From positions 22,819,612 through 22,883,611 of the forward strand of contig OX421497.1 in assembly GCA_949126835.1 (NCBI GenBank): a DNA stretch of 64,000 nucleotides. Direction: 5' to 3'. The notes below the pieces were generated by a model. The model was not told the DNA's origin. It did not search any database and worked only from the letters and a program-made list of their open reading frames with translations. Of this stretch, positions 13,418-41,694 are shown one piece after another; positions within the stretch are counted from its first letter, which is position 1, and each line of letters starts with the position of its first letter. Source of the DNA: Anisus vortex (lineage: Eukaryota > Mollusca > Gastropoda > Planorbidae). The translations under genes and the position numbers were made by a program.

Positions 13418-13650
13418 TGGTAATTTGGATGCTAACTGGGTAGCAATATGGATTCTAGCTGGTGGCAGCTTGTGTGCTATCTGAGTGGCTGTATGTCTAG
13501 ACGGCAGTGTGAATAGTGACAGGGTAGCAGTGTGTATTATTAATATGTGACAAAGTGGACACTGGGTGGTAGGCAACGTGGATGTTAACTGGGTGGAAGC
13601 TCTGATTGAATGGCAGTGTGGCTTGATGACAGTGCGTATAGGTCTGCTAG
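13418..13650. repeat. Degenerate GT-rich minisatellite
   Basis: About seven diverged units built on the words ggtggcagtgtg, tggatnctaactgggt and tagcagtgtg, spaced roughly 30 bp apart. An old decayed array; no coding signal. Confidence 0.5.
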
Positions 13651-13968
13651 TTAGGTGATTATCGAGATGGGCGTCTTATAGTACGTGTTAGGTGGTCCAG
13701 CCTATTTCTCTTGGGATGCCTCCATGCAGAAAGTGTTGTTCAAGCCGGGGAGGTTACGGGATCCTTTCTAGTCCGCGGCGATTGTGACATTAAGTCAAAC
13801 TTTAGTCTTGAAACGCAGATAAATGATTCGCCTTGAGTGCGTCCCGAAATCCCAGTGGGATGGATATTGCTCTTGTCTCAGGACCTTCAAAAGAATTCCT
13901 ATTCAACCTACTCCCTATGGCGCAAACAATGACTCGTGGAAAATCAACCGAATATTTGCTTAGTAAAG

Positions 13969-14241
13969 ATGTGCAGCTATAGTTCACTGTGCAGCTATAG
14001 TTCACTGTGCAGCTATAGTTCACTGTGCAGCTATAGTTCACTGTGCAGCTATAGTTCACTGTGCAGCTATAGTTCACTGTGCAGCTATAGTTCACTGTGC
14101 AGCTATAGTTCACTGTGCAGCTATAGTTCACTGTGCAGCTATAGTTCACTGTGCAGCTATAGTTCACTGTGCAGCTATAGTTCACTGTGCAGCTATAGTT
14201 CACTGTGCAGCTATAGTTCACTGTGCAGCTATAGTTCACTG
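13969..14241. repeat. 18-bp minisatellite, 15 near-identical copies
   Basis: Unit gtgcagctatagttcact repeated about 15 times without visible variation. Because 18 is divisible by three and the unit lacks stops in several frames, both strands show long ORFs (NYSCTV repeats on minus, CSYSSL on plus). The identity of the copies points to very recent expansion. Confidence 0.97.
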
Positions 14242-14463
14242 CACAGAATAATTCTGTGGTTCACTGAGGTTCCTCTAGGATCTTAAACTATGGGTACAGG
14301 CATCCAGGTACCGGGAGGGTCTTTGAGCAGGTTAGCAACGTCCATTCTGCCACCCCATCGGGACGGCAGGCCTACCCGATGCAATGGATAGCGGGATACC
14401 CGGAGCCGCTGCGGGAGCTGTCTCCCGTGCGTTCGCCCGCCTAATGTTATCGTATCGGCGGTT

Positions 14464-14611
14464 TACACACTTCGCCAACTTTGGGTACAGAAGTGTCAGG
14501 TACCCATCAGAACTCCAGTGCCCAGAATAAATCCTAGACGTCACCAGGATTCGAACACAGAACCTTCAGAACGCCAGTTGAACACGCTGCTACTCAGCCA
14601 CGATGTCCCAT
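14464..14611 (-). mobile_element. tRNA-derived SINE, family A (partial)
   Basis: On the minus strand it reads gtggctgagtagcagcgtg, then tctgtgttcgaatcctggtg (B box GTTCGAATCC), then gatgggtacctgacac. The sequence to the left (14285-14463) is unrelated GC-rich DNA, so only head and part of the body are kept. Confidence 0.75.
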
Positions 14612-14923
14612 TTATTGTTTTTACATTGGCTCATTTTGTTTGTCACATATATAAGTTAGGTGGTTATTTGTTTATTAATTGAATGCTATTTTTATGAACT
14701 CCCATAGCAGATCAGAAATAAACTCTTAACTAGCTGTATGATATGCAACAACTATTAAAAACTTGTAAGAAGATACAAATTTTATCAGATCAAAATTATA
14801 CAAATTTTCATTTTTGACACAAATGTAAACATTATCTAACTGCATGAAATTAAATGTCTAAAACTTTCATCAAATTACTAAAATTAAAATAGGGACAAAG
14901 GCCAACAGGAAAATATAGTTTAC

Positions 14924-15395
14924 TGGAGCAGGAAATACAGGGTAATCTAATTTACTGGAGCAGGACATACAGGGTAACCTAATTTACTGGAGCAGGACAT
15001 CCAGGGTAACCTAATTTACTGGAGCAGGACATACAGGGTAATCTAATTTACTGGAGCAGGACATCCAGGGTAATCTAATTTACTGGAGCAGGACATCCAG
15101 GGTAACCTAATTTACTGGAGCAGGACATACAGGGTAATCTAATTTACTGGAGCAGGACATACAGGAAAATCTCATTTACTGGAGCAACACAGAAGGAAAA
15201 TCTAATTTACTAGAGCAAGACATACAATACAATCTAGTTTGTTGGAGCAGAACATACAGGAAAATCTAGTTTACCGGAGCAGGACTTACAGGAAAATCTA
15301 ATTTACTGGAGCAGGACATATAGGGTAATCTAATTTACTGGAGTGACAAGGAAGGAAAATCTAGTTTACTGGAGCAGGACATACGAGAAAATCTA
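14924..15395. repeat. 32-bp minisatellite, about 14 copies
   Basis: Units of 32 bp, tactggagcaggacatacag followed by ggtaatctaatt. The left half is uniform (cagggtaa) and the right half has diverged (caggaaaa, gaaggaaa), the common pattern of growth at one end. Confidence 0.95.
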
Positions 15396-15948
15396 ATTTT
15401 CAAGAGCCGAAACAAATCAACACTTATTAAACACCCAACACAATGTAAAAAATGTATGAATATGAATTTAATGAAAATGTACAGTATCAATTTATAAAGT
15501 TTTATATGATTCAAGTATGATTGGTAATGATTTGGTTTAATGAAATGAATGTTATGATCAATGAGCAAAGTCAATTATTATCCAAGTCAATGCTGCACCA
15601 AGAAAAACAAAAGCCAATCAACATAAAAGACAAGATTAAAAATTTATGTAAACATGAACCTAAAATGAAGTTGAACGTTTTTACAAAAAAAAAAAAAAGA
15701 ATACATTTGCTTAGTACTAAATAAAAAGTATCAATATTAAGTCCCTTGAATTTATCTCACAGTAATTTCCCTTGATTTCATCTTTTCATGCCTCTGACAG
15801 TTACATCCCTTTAATTTCTATCACAGTAATGCCCCTTGTAATTCTCCCAACTTTTTTTTGCTTTGTAAAAAAAAAAACATATAAAAAATAATCCCACAAG
15901 CACAGAGATTGCAAACTGTAAAGGCCAAATAAAACTCTAGCCAATATG
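15396..15948. other. Region downstream of ATG5 (3' UTR side)
   Basis: Lies 3' of the ATG5 stop. It is A/T-rich; I see no clear minus-strand AATAAA close to the stop, so the ATG5 transcript end is not defined. Short ORFs on both strands have no recognisable content. Confidence 0.4.
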
Positions 15949-23763
<7,815 letters not shown>

Positions 23764-24002
23764 TGTTTGCCTGTATAGGACTGCTGCAAAAAAAATGTTC
23801 TTTTATGAATAAAAATAAGCACAAAGATTCATAGCTCTGCTAATATACAATATACTCCGCACACTAACCTTTTGGATATAAATTTTACAAAAATAATTTT
23901 AGATAAATTTACAAATTTCACTTTGAATGGTTTATTTCAATTCACTTGGTTTCATTTAGGCTACATTTCTGTTTTACACACTGCTACATCATAAGACCCT
24001 AG

Positions 24003-24488
24003 ACTTGCACATTTTGTGATCAGACTGTTGATTGTGGTGATGTAGAGTTACTAGGATATGCGTAGGCCTACAATTTACATTTAGAAAAATTTCATATTTG
24101 TAAATATACTATCTTTATGTAACTGAAATTGAAATGGACAAATATTTTAAGTTTTTCATATCCTCCCTCTTTTCTTTTGAACCTTTGGACCAATTTTGTA
24201 TTGCCAAAAATAAATGATGCTCTGCCTTTATTTGATTATGTTTGCATGATTGAAACCATTTTATATGGAAAGTTTCCAAATTAGGGTGAATATTTAATAA
24301 CTTTTATGTTTAAAAGGTAGGCTATGCATGTTATAAAAGTTAAAAGGATGTGTAGCCTCTGAAAGCCAGGGTGCGGCTTATAGGCCTAAGGGTATGCGGG
24401 TCAATGAAAACATATAAGAAAAAAAATCTTAAAACTAGGGATGCAACTTTAAAATCCACCGGTGCGACTTATACGCGAGTATACATGG
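24003..24488 (-). mobile_element. MITE-like element with TATACTCGCGTATAAGTCGC ends
   Basis: On the minus strand it starts tatactcgcgtataagtcgc and shares with the copy at 39689-40118 the terminal repeat, cattgacccgc, aacataaaagttattaaata and aaacataatcaaataaaggc. It lies upstream of the ATG5 start codon, perhaps in a 5' UTR intron. Confidence 0.8.
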
Positions 24489-25775
24489 TAGAAGTTCTAA
24501 GAAGTATTAGGCTTAATAATTAAAATAAGAGATTGCTAAAGTGCTGAGATTTCTACACAAACAATTCAATAAAATCAATCAAAGTCCAAGTCCAATGCTT
24601 TACAATTAATTTACAACTATCTTTCTACAATTATGGTACATTTTATTAAAATTTTAACATATTTGTCTTTGTGTTTTAAATAGTAAATATTAGTTTATTA
24701 AATTTTATGAGTTGTTGTTTTTTTTATTTTGAAAATAAGCCTTTATTAATTATATTTTATAAAAGTAAAAGGATAATGATAAGGCGATCATAACTTTTAT
24801 GACTCTAAAAAATTTACTACACTATAACTATAATAACTTTATTTATAACACACTCACTATAACTTACTATCAGTAACTATCTATAAGTACAAGTTTAAGT
24901 ATAAGTAAGTAGGCCTAAGTGTAACTGTAACTTACACTAGTAGTGTAACTCACTAACAGTTGAACTGTAAGAGTTAAGAGTGTGTAAGTGAAGTGAAAGT
25001 GTCAATAAGTTCATTCAATAAGTTCAATAAGACTAAGATCTAAGATACTAAGACTGACTAAGACTAAGTGACACTAAGTCACTAAGATAAGACTCAGTTA
25101 CTAGTTAGAAAAGCATTCAAATACTTACAATTCCTACAATTATATTAGCGATGTAGCTTTTCATATAAGTCAAAATGAAAAATTTGTTGTGTAATTTTAT
25201 AATAATATTACTACAACTACCATTTGACTATTCGAATTTCCGAATTGTTTAGATGTTTTTGTTTGTAATAAAGGGGGTACATTATTTCATTGTCCGGAAG
25301 TAAATATATCAATAATAGTGTTTTAAATAAGAGTAGTCTACCTTGCTTTCTCGCCCCCTCCCCCCTCTTCTCTCTATTTGTGCATGATTTTTTTATTATT
25401 ATTTAAAATTATTAATTCTCTGCGAGAGCTTACATTTCCCTGCTATTTATTGCTAAGATTTGTGTAGACTAGACTAGATCTTTAAAACTAGATCTTTAAT
25501 AGACTAGATCTTTTTAAAAAAAAAAAATGGAAATTTGACTTGTTTTACATTATGTTCTGTTTTTTAACTTCAATGAACAACATTTTAAAAACTATAAAAG
25601 AACTATTAGTAAACGTTGCCAGCAGCCCATACACAAGGATAAGTTACCGTACAAAATAGGCCTAGGCCTACTTAAAAAATATTTCTATATTCCTGTTCTT
25701 GCCCTGATTGAAAGAAGACGACCACTTCATCCAGTTCAGATGTGGTGTAGTGGGTGATTATTGTCCTGAATGATT
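24489..25775. other. ATG5 upstream region, low complexity
   Basis: Likely holds the ATG5 promoter and a non-coding first exon; a minus-strand ATTgtaagtattt donor-like site at about 25130 is one candidate. A stretch from 24840 to 25110 is built of short words such as ctaagt and taactataa. Nothing more specific is supported. Confidence 0.3.
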
Positions 25776-26096
25776 TTACCAAACATAGATAGGCCTAGGC
25801 CCTTGAGTTAAATCTTTAAAAGGTGGTAGCCTAATTATGTCTGTTGGCATTAGGCCTTCTATACCAGCAGGTGATTGCAAGGTTGTTGCCACCAACAGTC
25901 GCCGTGGAAAAAATATTCCTGATGGTCTAGATCTCGTCAATATGAAATTGTTGTAGTTTCCTACGACAGAAAAGCTTTTGGTGAATTTCTCACAGAGAAA
26001 TTCTTCTTCTTCATAATACTGTGGAGACCCCGTTAGAACCGAGGAAAGAGTCCACAATTTAAATACACATAAAATAAAAAGCATCACAAACAACAA
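25776..26096 (-). CDS. Possible small secreted-type ORF, unknown
   Basis: A 106-codon ATG-started ORF. Its first about 22 residues are strongly hydrophobic (FVMLFILCVFKLW) followed by SSVLTG, which looks like a signal peptide; then come an acidic run YYEEEEF and a mixed segment with FILTRSRPSGIFF. No family recognised, no splice pattern established and no polyadenylation signal assigned. It may be chance or a repeat-derived frame. Confidence 0.2.
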   Translation of the reverse strand: MLFVMLFILCVFKLWTLSSVLTGSPQYYEEEEFLCEKFTKSFSVVGNYNNFILTRSRPSGIFFPRRLLVATTLQSPAGIEGLMPTDIIRLPPFKDLTQGPRPIYVW

Positions 26097-26149
26097 TTAT
26101 AAACAAATGACAGAGTGTCACTTTAGGTTTTTAGACCAGCACTTAAGTG

Positions 26150-27640
26150 ACTATTTGAAAGCCGGAACTGTAAGGGGCAGTGAAGGAGGCCTGGTCCAGG
26201 GTGTTCCACAGCCTAATGGCTGACGGAAAAAAAAGAACATTTGTAGACGTCGGTGCGTGCATGTGGGACATGCAGCTTGAGCTGGTGGCCTCGGGTAGAG
26301 CGGGACACCTGTTGGATTCGGCCTGACTGAGCGGACTTTTCCACGTGGCGGTTCACGATCTTGTAAATAGTGGTGACCTTGTTTATCGCTCTGTGGTGTT
26401 ATCTTATCTTATCTTATCTATTACAGACGCTCCTTCTATAAAGAATATTATTGCGTCCTACGCTCATCCGTGGTCCGAGTCTAGTCTTGCATTTTTATTA
26501 ATGTTTTAAGTGATGTTAAGTTACTGGTTTTCCTGGTTTGTTCAAGCAACCTATTCCATGCCCGAATGCCACTCGGGAAGAAAGAGTAGGTTCTCCAGTT
26601 GGAGTTGGACCACCAAAGCTGAGGCGCTAGTTTTAAGGCCGTAGTCCTGTAAGATACGACGTTCCGCTCGACGTTGGGTCATCTCCAGCTTAGATATCAG
26701 GTGTTGTTGATGAGGATCCCATACAGTCTATGCGTACTCCAGGATGGGACGAGCTAAACTTTTATAACAATGGGTCTGGATACTGGTGGAGCATCCCTTG
26801 AGGTTCCTATGGACGAAGGCGCAAGCTCTATTTGCTTTGGCAGCAATAGATAGGACATTGTGTGCCCTAGTGGAGTTTTTCTGTGATGTTCACTCCAAGG
26901 TAGGCTACTTGGCATCTGAAACCCTCTCAAGAGTGTGACCGTGCAAGGTATAGCTGGTGGGGATCCTAGTCCTCTTCCTTGAAATAGAGAGGAGGTTGCA
27001 CTTATCAACGTTGAACGCCATTTGCCATTTCGATTCCCAGGTCTCCAACTTATTGAGGTCGCCCTGTAGATATAAAGCGTCATTGGGGCTCTCGATGTGA
27101 GAATACAGGATGCTATCATCTGCAAAAAGTCTAACCCTGGCGTGGATCCCGTCTCCCAGGTCATTGATGTAGATCAAGAACAGAGTGGGCCCCAGCACCG
27201 AACCCTGTGGAACTCCAGACATGACCGGACCAAAGCAGGAGCTCTCACCCTCCACGACGACCCGTTGAGTGCGGCTGAAAAGGAAATTTTTAATCCATCT
27301 TTCAGACTGACCTCTTATTCCGTAGTAATCCAGCTTGAGGAGAAGACGTTGGTGAGGGACCTTATCAAAGGCTTTGGAGAAATCCAATAGGATGGTGTCG
27401 ACTTGGCCAGCATTGTCAACCACCGCTGCCAGATCGTCAACTGTGAGGATGAGCTGGGACTAGCAAGACCTATTTTTTCTGAATCCGTGTTGGGCATCAG
27501 TAATAATCTTGGGTAAAAGAGTTTGTGCGCGTCTTAACCTAATCTTGTTCCTATCCAGGTGGCTCGAGATCCCTGATCTGACGATGTGTTCAAGAAGCTT
27601 ACAACACACACAAGTCAGTGGTCTAACCAAAACAGTTTGT
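26150..27640 (-). pseudogene. Broken CR1/Jockey-like LINE reverse transcriptase
   Basis: Minus-strand frames give, in order, a GFRK-type block, ILLDFSKAFDKVPHQRLL, SGVPQGSVLGPTLFLIYIND, the catalytic FADD within RLFADDSILYS, WQMAFNVDKC, then in another frame HWSEHH, and near 26240-26170 a FFxxPLGCGTPW-like end. These are the standard RT motifs of CR1/Jockey-type non-LTR elements. Stops and frameshifts (for example at about 27460 and 26910) break the ORF and no endonuclease domain was found, so it is a 5'-truncated dead copy. A TCTTA-repeat tract and a SINE-B-like tail (tacagacgctccttctataa) interrupt it at 26400-26465. Confidence 0.85.
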
Positions 27641-27734
27641 CGTTGAGTGTATCACATAACTGTTTATATTGCGAGACTTGATCTAGTATTTATTGGTTAT
27701 TTGTAGATGAGCACTTAATTTCCTACTGAGTTAT

Positions 27735-27975
27735 TTTTACTACGAGAGTGAGAGCTTAATCGTCTTTCTCTATGAGAACTTATTTAATCATCTTTCTGTA
27801 TGATAGCTTACTAAATCATCTTTCTCTATAAGACCTTAGGCCTAATCCTTTTTCTCTGAGAGCTTACATAATCATTTTTCTATGTGAGAGCTTACTTAAT
27901 TATCTTTCTCTGTTGAAGCTTATTTAATTATCTTGTTAGGTGAGAGCTTTGTTAATTATCTAGCTCTGTGATTTC
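27735..27975. repeat. Degenerate ~31-bp tandem repeat
   Basis: About eight diverged units of gagagcttacttaatcatct ttctctatg type. Old array with many point changes. Confidence 0.8.
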
Positions 27976-28517
27976 CATAACTTAGTTTTAAAACAAATAA
28001 TATTGGTTTTAGATTGTTTCCCTATTACAATGTACAATATTAGTATTTGTTTCTATTCTGAATATTTAATATTATCTTATGCCAACAAGGCCGCACAGCT
28101 GTTCAATCGCTCTTTTGAACTCAATGCCAAACATAGAGATAAGTGTGAGTGTTCTTTTCATTCCTGTTTCTGTAGAGTTAATTTTGTATTAGTATAGTTG
28201 AATGAGGGTACAAATGTGTATCTCTGAGATTTGCTAATTTCGAACATGCAATTAAAAAGTGATCTACTGTTGCACATGTTGGGGGAGGGGGGGAGAGAGA
28301 GAGAGAAGAGAGGATTTTTTTCTGGTGGGCTATTTGTCCACTTAGTCCTGCTCTCATGTGAAATATGGCGCATCATGCTTTGCTGCCTACATGGACATTG
28401 GGAGGCACCTAATGCATTCTTACATGTTGGGCATGTCATTCAATTTATATGAAACCAGTTTTCCTTTCTTATCAGTTACAGAAAGTATGTGTGTGCTTGA
28501 TTACATTTACACATTTC

Positions 28518-28532
28518 TAGTTCTATAGAGTC
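28518..28532 (+). repeat. Left target-site duplication of RTE-like element
   Basis: tagttctatagagtc, identical to 31868-31882. Confidence 0.9.
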
Positions 28533-31500
28533 TCGTGAGGAGTTGCTGAACTCCCATCGGGCGCCTCCCCAGGTGGCGGATAGGGGAACACCCATCAGAT
28601 ATGGCGGGTACCGTGGAAATAAAATACCCGGGGCGGACCAAAATCAGCAACTGCTGCCTTGCAGTTAGTGGGGGGATCCACAAAGGCTAGGGAACCTCAC
28701 CCGAAAAAAAGAGGCAGCTATCCTGAGAGCTGTAAGGGGCAGCCCCCCAGAAGGTTGTGCGCAGGGCTAACAACCCAGTCACTCAAAAACAATTGTTACG
28801 AAAACTAAATCACTTCCAAACAAACGGACAGATCTTAATGGTTTACGACCCAAGCCTGAACACGGACATGATTTATGGATTGCGACATGGAATATACTAA
28901 GCCTCTATAGAGCCGGAGCACTTGCCCGCCTCGTGGAAGAACTTGCAAAATATAACATCACGATAGCTGCCCTACAAGAAACGAGGTGGAAAAACTCTGA
29001 TACTCTAAAAACAAAAGACTACACAATTTTTTACAGTGGTAAGGAGAAAAACGCCTTGGGGACTGGATTTGCGGTCAGCAAGAAGATAGTAGATAAAGTC
29101 ATATGCTTCAGACCGGAAAATGAAAGACTCTGTGCTATTCGAATAAAAGGCAAGATGTTCAACATAACCCTCATTAATGCACATGCCCCAACAGAAGACT
29201 CAGAAGATAACGACAAAGACAGCTTTTATGAAAAATTAGAAAAATTATATGATGATGCCCCACGTCATGATGTGAAAATAGTACTAGGAGACTTCAATGC
29301 CAAAATCGGAAAAGAAAAAGCATTTAGACCAACTATTGGCAAGGAAAGCCTGCATGAGGATAGCAATAGCAATGGAATCAGGCTGATAGACTTTGCCACA
29401 GGAAAAGGCATGAGCATTAGCAGCACAAAATTTCCTCACAAAAACATCCACAAAATAACATGGACATCACCTGATGGTAACACTAAAAATCAGATTGACC
29501 ATGTGCTTATAGATAGAAGACATGGGTCGGACATCCAGGATGTTAGAAGCTATAGGGGAGCAGATGCTGACTCAGACCACATGCTGGTCAAAATCAGATA
29601 TAAGCAAAGAATATCCACTATCTACAACAGCCAGAATAGAAGACAGAAACACTATGACAGCCAAAAACTGATCAAAGATCCACTAGTAGCAGACAAATTT
29701 AAAACACAGCTAAAACAAAAACTCATAGAAGGAATGACAGAAAATGAGGACGCGGACAACGGCATTAACAAACATTGGGATATAATTAAAAATGCAGTAA
29801 AGAGCACAACGGAAGAAATAATAGGATACAAACAAAGCTATAAAAGAGGAGCATGGTTTGACAATGAATGCAGACAAATTCTAGATGACAGGAACAAAAC
29901 AAGAATGATGATGCTACAAAGAGAAACCAGAAATACCAGACAAATATACACAGAAGCTAGAAGGAAAGCAACTAAATTATGCAGAAAGAAAAAAAGGGAC
30001 TGGGAAAAAGCTAAACTATTGGAGATAGAAGAATTGGCAAGGAGCCGCGATGTGAGAGGAATGTACATGAAAATAAAGGACGAGAAAAATGGTTTTCAAG
30101 CAAGACCCCACATGTGTGAAAAAAAGCAGGGTGAACTAATAACAGAAAACAGCAGAGTTCTAGAGAGATGGGCAGAATACTTTGAGGAACTACTAAATAA
30201 ACCAAATACAGGAGAAAATGACACACAACAATATAACCTGCCTTATGGAGGACCAGACCCTCTTGTAAACTCACCAACGCTAGAGGAAACAACAAAGGAA
30301 ATAATGTCACTCAAGAACCATAAAGCCCCAGGAGAGGACCTTATCACAGCAGAGCTTATTAAATATGGCGGGAGAGAGCTACACATAGAAATACACAAGC
30401 TAATAGAAAAAATATGGCAAGAAGAAAAAATGCCTACAGACTGGGAAACGGCATTAGTAACACCAATACACAAGAAAGGATCTAAACTTAGTTGTGCAAA
30501 CTATAGAGGAATCTCACTGTTAAATGTTACATACAAGGCTATGTCTAAATTAATAGCAAGTAGACTACAACAATATACAGAAAATATACTAGGTGATTAC
30601 CAATGCGGATTCCGACCTAACAGATCCACAAACGACCAGATCTTTACCATTAGATGTCTGCTTGAAAAATGTTATGAATATAATATACCAGTACATCAGC
30701 TCTACATAGACTACAAAATGGCTTATGATAGTATCAATAGAAAATATCTATATGAAACACTGGAATTCTTTGGGATCCCTAATAAGCTAACTAGACTAAT
30801 ATACATGACCCTACATAGATCTAGAAGTAAAGTCAAGGCCCAAGGAGAGTACTCGCGTGAATTCCCAATTCAACAAGGACTACAACAAGGAGACTCACTA
30901 TCGTGCATGCTATTCAACCTAGTACTAGAGAGAGTCATAAGAAACATTAACATAGACACTAGAGGGACGATAACAGAATACTTCAATAGAGAAGCCCCAG
31001 GCATACGCCCCAGCGGAACTCTATATAGCCAACCTCTGCAGTATCTAGCATATGCTGATGATATAGCCTTGCTTGGAAAGAATAAAAATGCCATACAACA
31101 AGCTCTTACAGAGCTGGAAGATGCCTCCAAGCTGGCAGGACTTGAGATCAATGACCACAAAACAAAGTACATGGTACTGATGAGGGATGATACAAAGGAA
31201 GAAGATAAGGAAGACTTCAAAACCAAGAACCACACATTTGAAAGAGTAGATACTTTCAAATACTTAGGGTCAAGCCTTAATGAAAGGAATGAGATACTAC
31301 CTGAACTAAAAGAAAGAATAGCTGCAGGAAATCGTGCCTATTTCAGCCTCCAAAATGTATTCCGCAGCAAAAACATCTCAAAAAGAACGAAGAAGGTAAT
31401 ATACAAAACCATAATAAGACCAGTGGTGATGTATAGCAGTGAAACATGGACAATGACAAAATCCATTGAAGCCCTGCTTAATACCTGGGAGAGAAAAGTG

Positions 31501-31867
31501 CTGCGGAAGATATATGGAGCTGTGCAAGACCTAGATGGCTGGAGGTCAAGGACAAACGAAGAACTGTACACCCTGTACAAGGATCCAACGGTGGTAGCTG
31601 AAATAAAGAAGGACAGACTGAGGTGGGCAGGCCACTTGGAAAGAATGACAGAAGGCAGAGCAGCCAGAACAGCACATCACCAGAGGCCAAAAGGAAAGAG
31701 GCTTAGGGGCAGACCAAGACAAAGATGGCTTGAAGCTGTAGAAGCAGATTTGCAAAAGCTTGGTGTACGGGCTTGGCGAAGGAAAGCCAGGGATAGGCCA
31801 GAATGGAAGGAGGTGGTGAAGCAGGCCAAAGCCCTACATGGGCTGTAGTGCCACAGGGATGGATGGA
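28533..31867 (+). mobile_element. Full-length RTE-like non-LTR retrotransposon
   Basis: About 3.33 kb between perfect 15-bp direct repeats. It has a GC-rich 5' leader (28533-28770), a single endonuclease plus reverse transcriptase ORF, and a 3' end only 19 bp past the stop, closing in gatggatgga. One ORF, no ORF1, a very short 3' UTR and a short tandem-repeat tail instead of poly(A) are features of the RTE clade. The perfect duplication and uninterrupted ORF indicate a recent insertion. It lies between ATG5 and ILF2. Confidence 0.92.
28771..31848 (+). CDS. RTE-type endonuclease/reverse transcriptase polyprotein
   Basis: The frame is open from 28771 (after TAA) to TAG at 31846-31848, up to 1,025 codons. 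The N-terminal third is an APE-type endonuclease: WIATWNILSLYRAG, LQETRW, LGDFNAKIG, the NQIDHVLID block and DSDHMLV. The reverse transcriptase follows: HKAPGEDLITAELIK, ANYRGISLL, CGFRPNRSTNDQI, LYIDYKMAYDSI, GLQQGDSLS, the catalytic YADD in LAYADDIALLG, and KYLGSSL. The C-terminal part (ETWTMTK, WERKVLRKIYG, DRLRWAGHLERM, GRPRQRW) is standard for RTE-like proteins. No ATG precedes the endonuclease start in this frame; the first in-frame ATG is internal, near 29155. Initiation at a near-cognate codon or a lost ATG are the options. All catalytic motifs look intact. Confidence 0.92.
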   Translation, partial: QPSHSKTIVTKTKSLPNKRTDLNGLRPKPEHGHDLWIATWNILSLYRAGALARLVEELAKYNITIAALQETRWKNSDTLKTKDYTIFYSGKEKNALGTGFAVSKKIVDKVICFRPENERLCAIRIKGKMFNITLINAHAPTEDSEDNDKDSFYEKLEKLYDDAPRHDVKIVLGDFNAKIGKEKAFRPTIGKESLHEDSNSNGIRLIDFATGKGMSISSTKFPHKNIHKITWTSPDGNTKNQIDHVLIDRRHGSDIQDVRSYRGADADSDHMLVKIRYKQRISTIYNSQNRRQKHYDSQKLIKDPLVADKFKTQLKQKLIEGMTENEDADNGINKHWDIIKNAVKSTTEEIIGYKQSYKRGAWFDNECRQILDDRNKTRMMMLQRETRNTRQIYTEARRKATKLCRKKKRDWEKAKLLEIEELARSRDVRGMYMKIKDEKNGFQARPHMCEKKQGELITENSRVLERWAEYFEELLNKPNTGENDTQQYNLPYGGPDPLVNSPTLEETTKEIMSLKNHKAPGEDLITAELIKYGGRELHIEIHKLIEKIWQEEKMPTDWETALVTPIHKKGSKLSCANYRGISLLNVTYKAMSKLIASRLQQYTENILGDYQCGFRPNRSTNDQIFTIRCLLEKCYEYNIPVHQLYIDYKMAYDSINRKYLYETLEFFGIPNKLTRLIYMTLHRSRSKVKAQGEYSREFPIQQGLQQGDSLSCMLFNLVLERVIRNINIDTRGTITEYFNREAPGIRPSGTLYSQPLQYLAYADDIALLGKNKNAIQQALTELEDASKLAGLEINDHKTKYMVLMRDDTKEEDKEDFKTKNHTFERVDTFKYLGSSLNERNEILPELKERIAAGNRAYFSLQNVFRSKNISKRTKKVIYKTIIRPVVMYSSETWTMTKSIEALLNTWERKVLRKIYGAVQDLDGWRSRTNEELYTLYKDPTVVAEIKKDRLRWAGHLERMTEGRAARTAHHQRPKGKRLRGRPRQRWLEAVEADLQKLGVRAWRRKARDRPEWKEVVKQAKALHGL

Positions 31868-31882
31868 TAGTTCTATAGAGTC
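31868..31882 (+). repeat. Right target-site duplication of RTE-like element
   Basis: tagttctatagagtc, identical to 28518-28532. Confidence 0.9.
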
Positions 31883-32495
31883 ATCATAATCATTGCTCAG
31901 ATTACTGGATTTATAAAGAAATTCAATTAAGGTACCTTTTTTTTTAGTGATTTTAAAATTTTTTCTTATAGACAATTTGGTAAAATGTTTTTTTCCCCTC
32001 AGTAAATCCTAGGTACAGTTACCATAGTTTCATATTGGGCTGGTACTACTGGTAGTAATAAAAACTGAATGACCAAATCAAACAAAAAAATTCAGAATAA
32101 CAGAAATACGTTTCTGAAAACAACAAACAGCATTATTTTAATGATAAGATGGAAACAATTCTACACATTATTATTATTACAAAACTTAGAATACAATTGT
32201 CACAATGTTATGTATAGAACAAGAGTTCACAATTATCCTTTTGTTTTGTTTAATGTTTGCACTAAAGTGTGAAGTCACTCTACACCCAGCAAGAACTACA
32301 ATTACAACAATCACAACAAAAAAAACAACAACACTGCTCATGGGAAGAAATAAAACAATAACATTATACAAACAACAGTAAAGAATAACTGTGTAGGCCA
32401 GAATTTTGGTGGAGATTTCTCTGTGAAATGAACCGAATGATAAAAATAACCAATGTCTGATACACTTAGGTATCTAACAGATAGATAAATGTTAT

Positions 32496-32501
32496 TTTAT
32501 T
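32496..32501 (-). terminator. ILF2 polyadenylation signal
   Basis: AATAAA on the minus strand about 50 nt beyond the ILF2 stop codon, suiting a short 3' UTR. Confidence 0.6.
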
Positions 32502-32550
32502 TACAATTGTTAAAAAACCCACAAACAAACAAACAGCAAGTATGCACTCC

Positions 32551-41672
<9,122 letters not shown>

Positions 41673-41694
41673 ACCAGGTCTACCTCTGTTAGGC

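Noticed and set aside
13802..14286. Repeat-protein ORFs on both strands (NYSCTV and CSYSSL)
   Set aside because: The 18-bp minisatellite is open in several frames on both strands with no flanking coding signal or polyadenylation signal.
27097..27390. Plus-strand 97-codon ORF
   Set aside because: It is antisense to the reverse-transcriptase motifs of the broken LINE on the minus strand.
29031..31975. Several minus-strand ORFs opposite the RTE-like polyprotein
   Set aside because: They are antisense shadows of a long conserved EN-RT frame.
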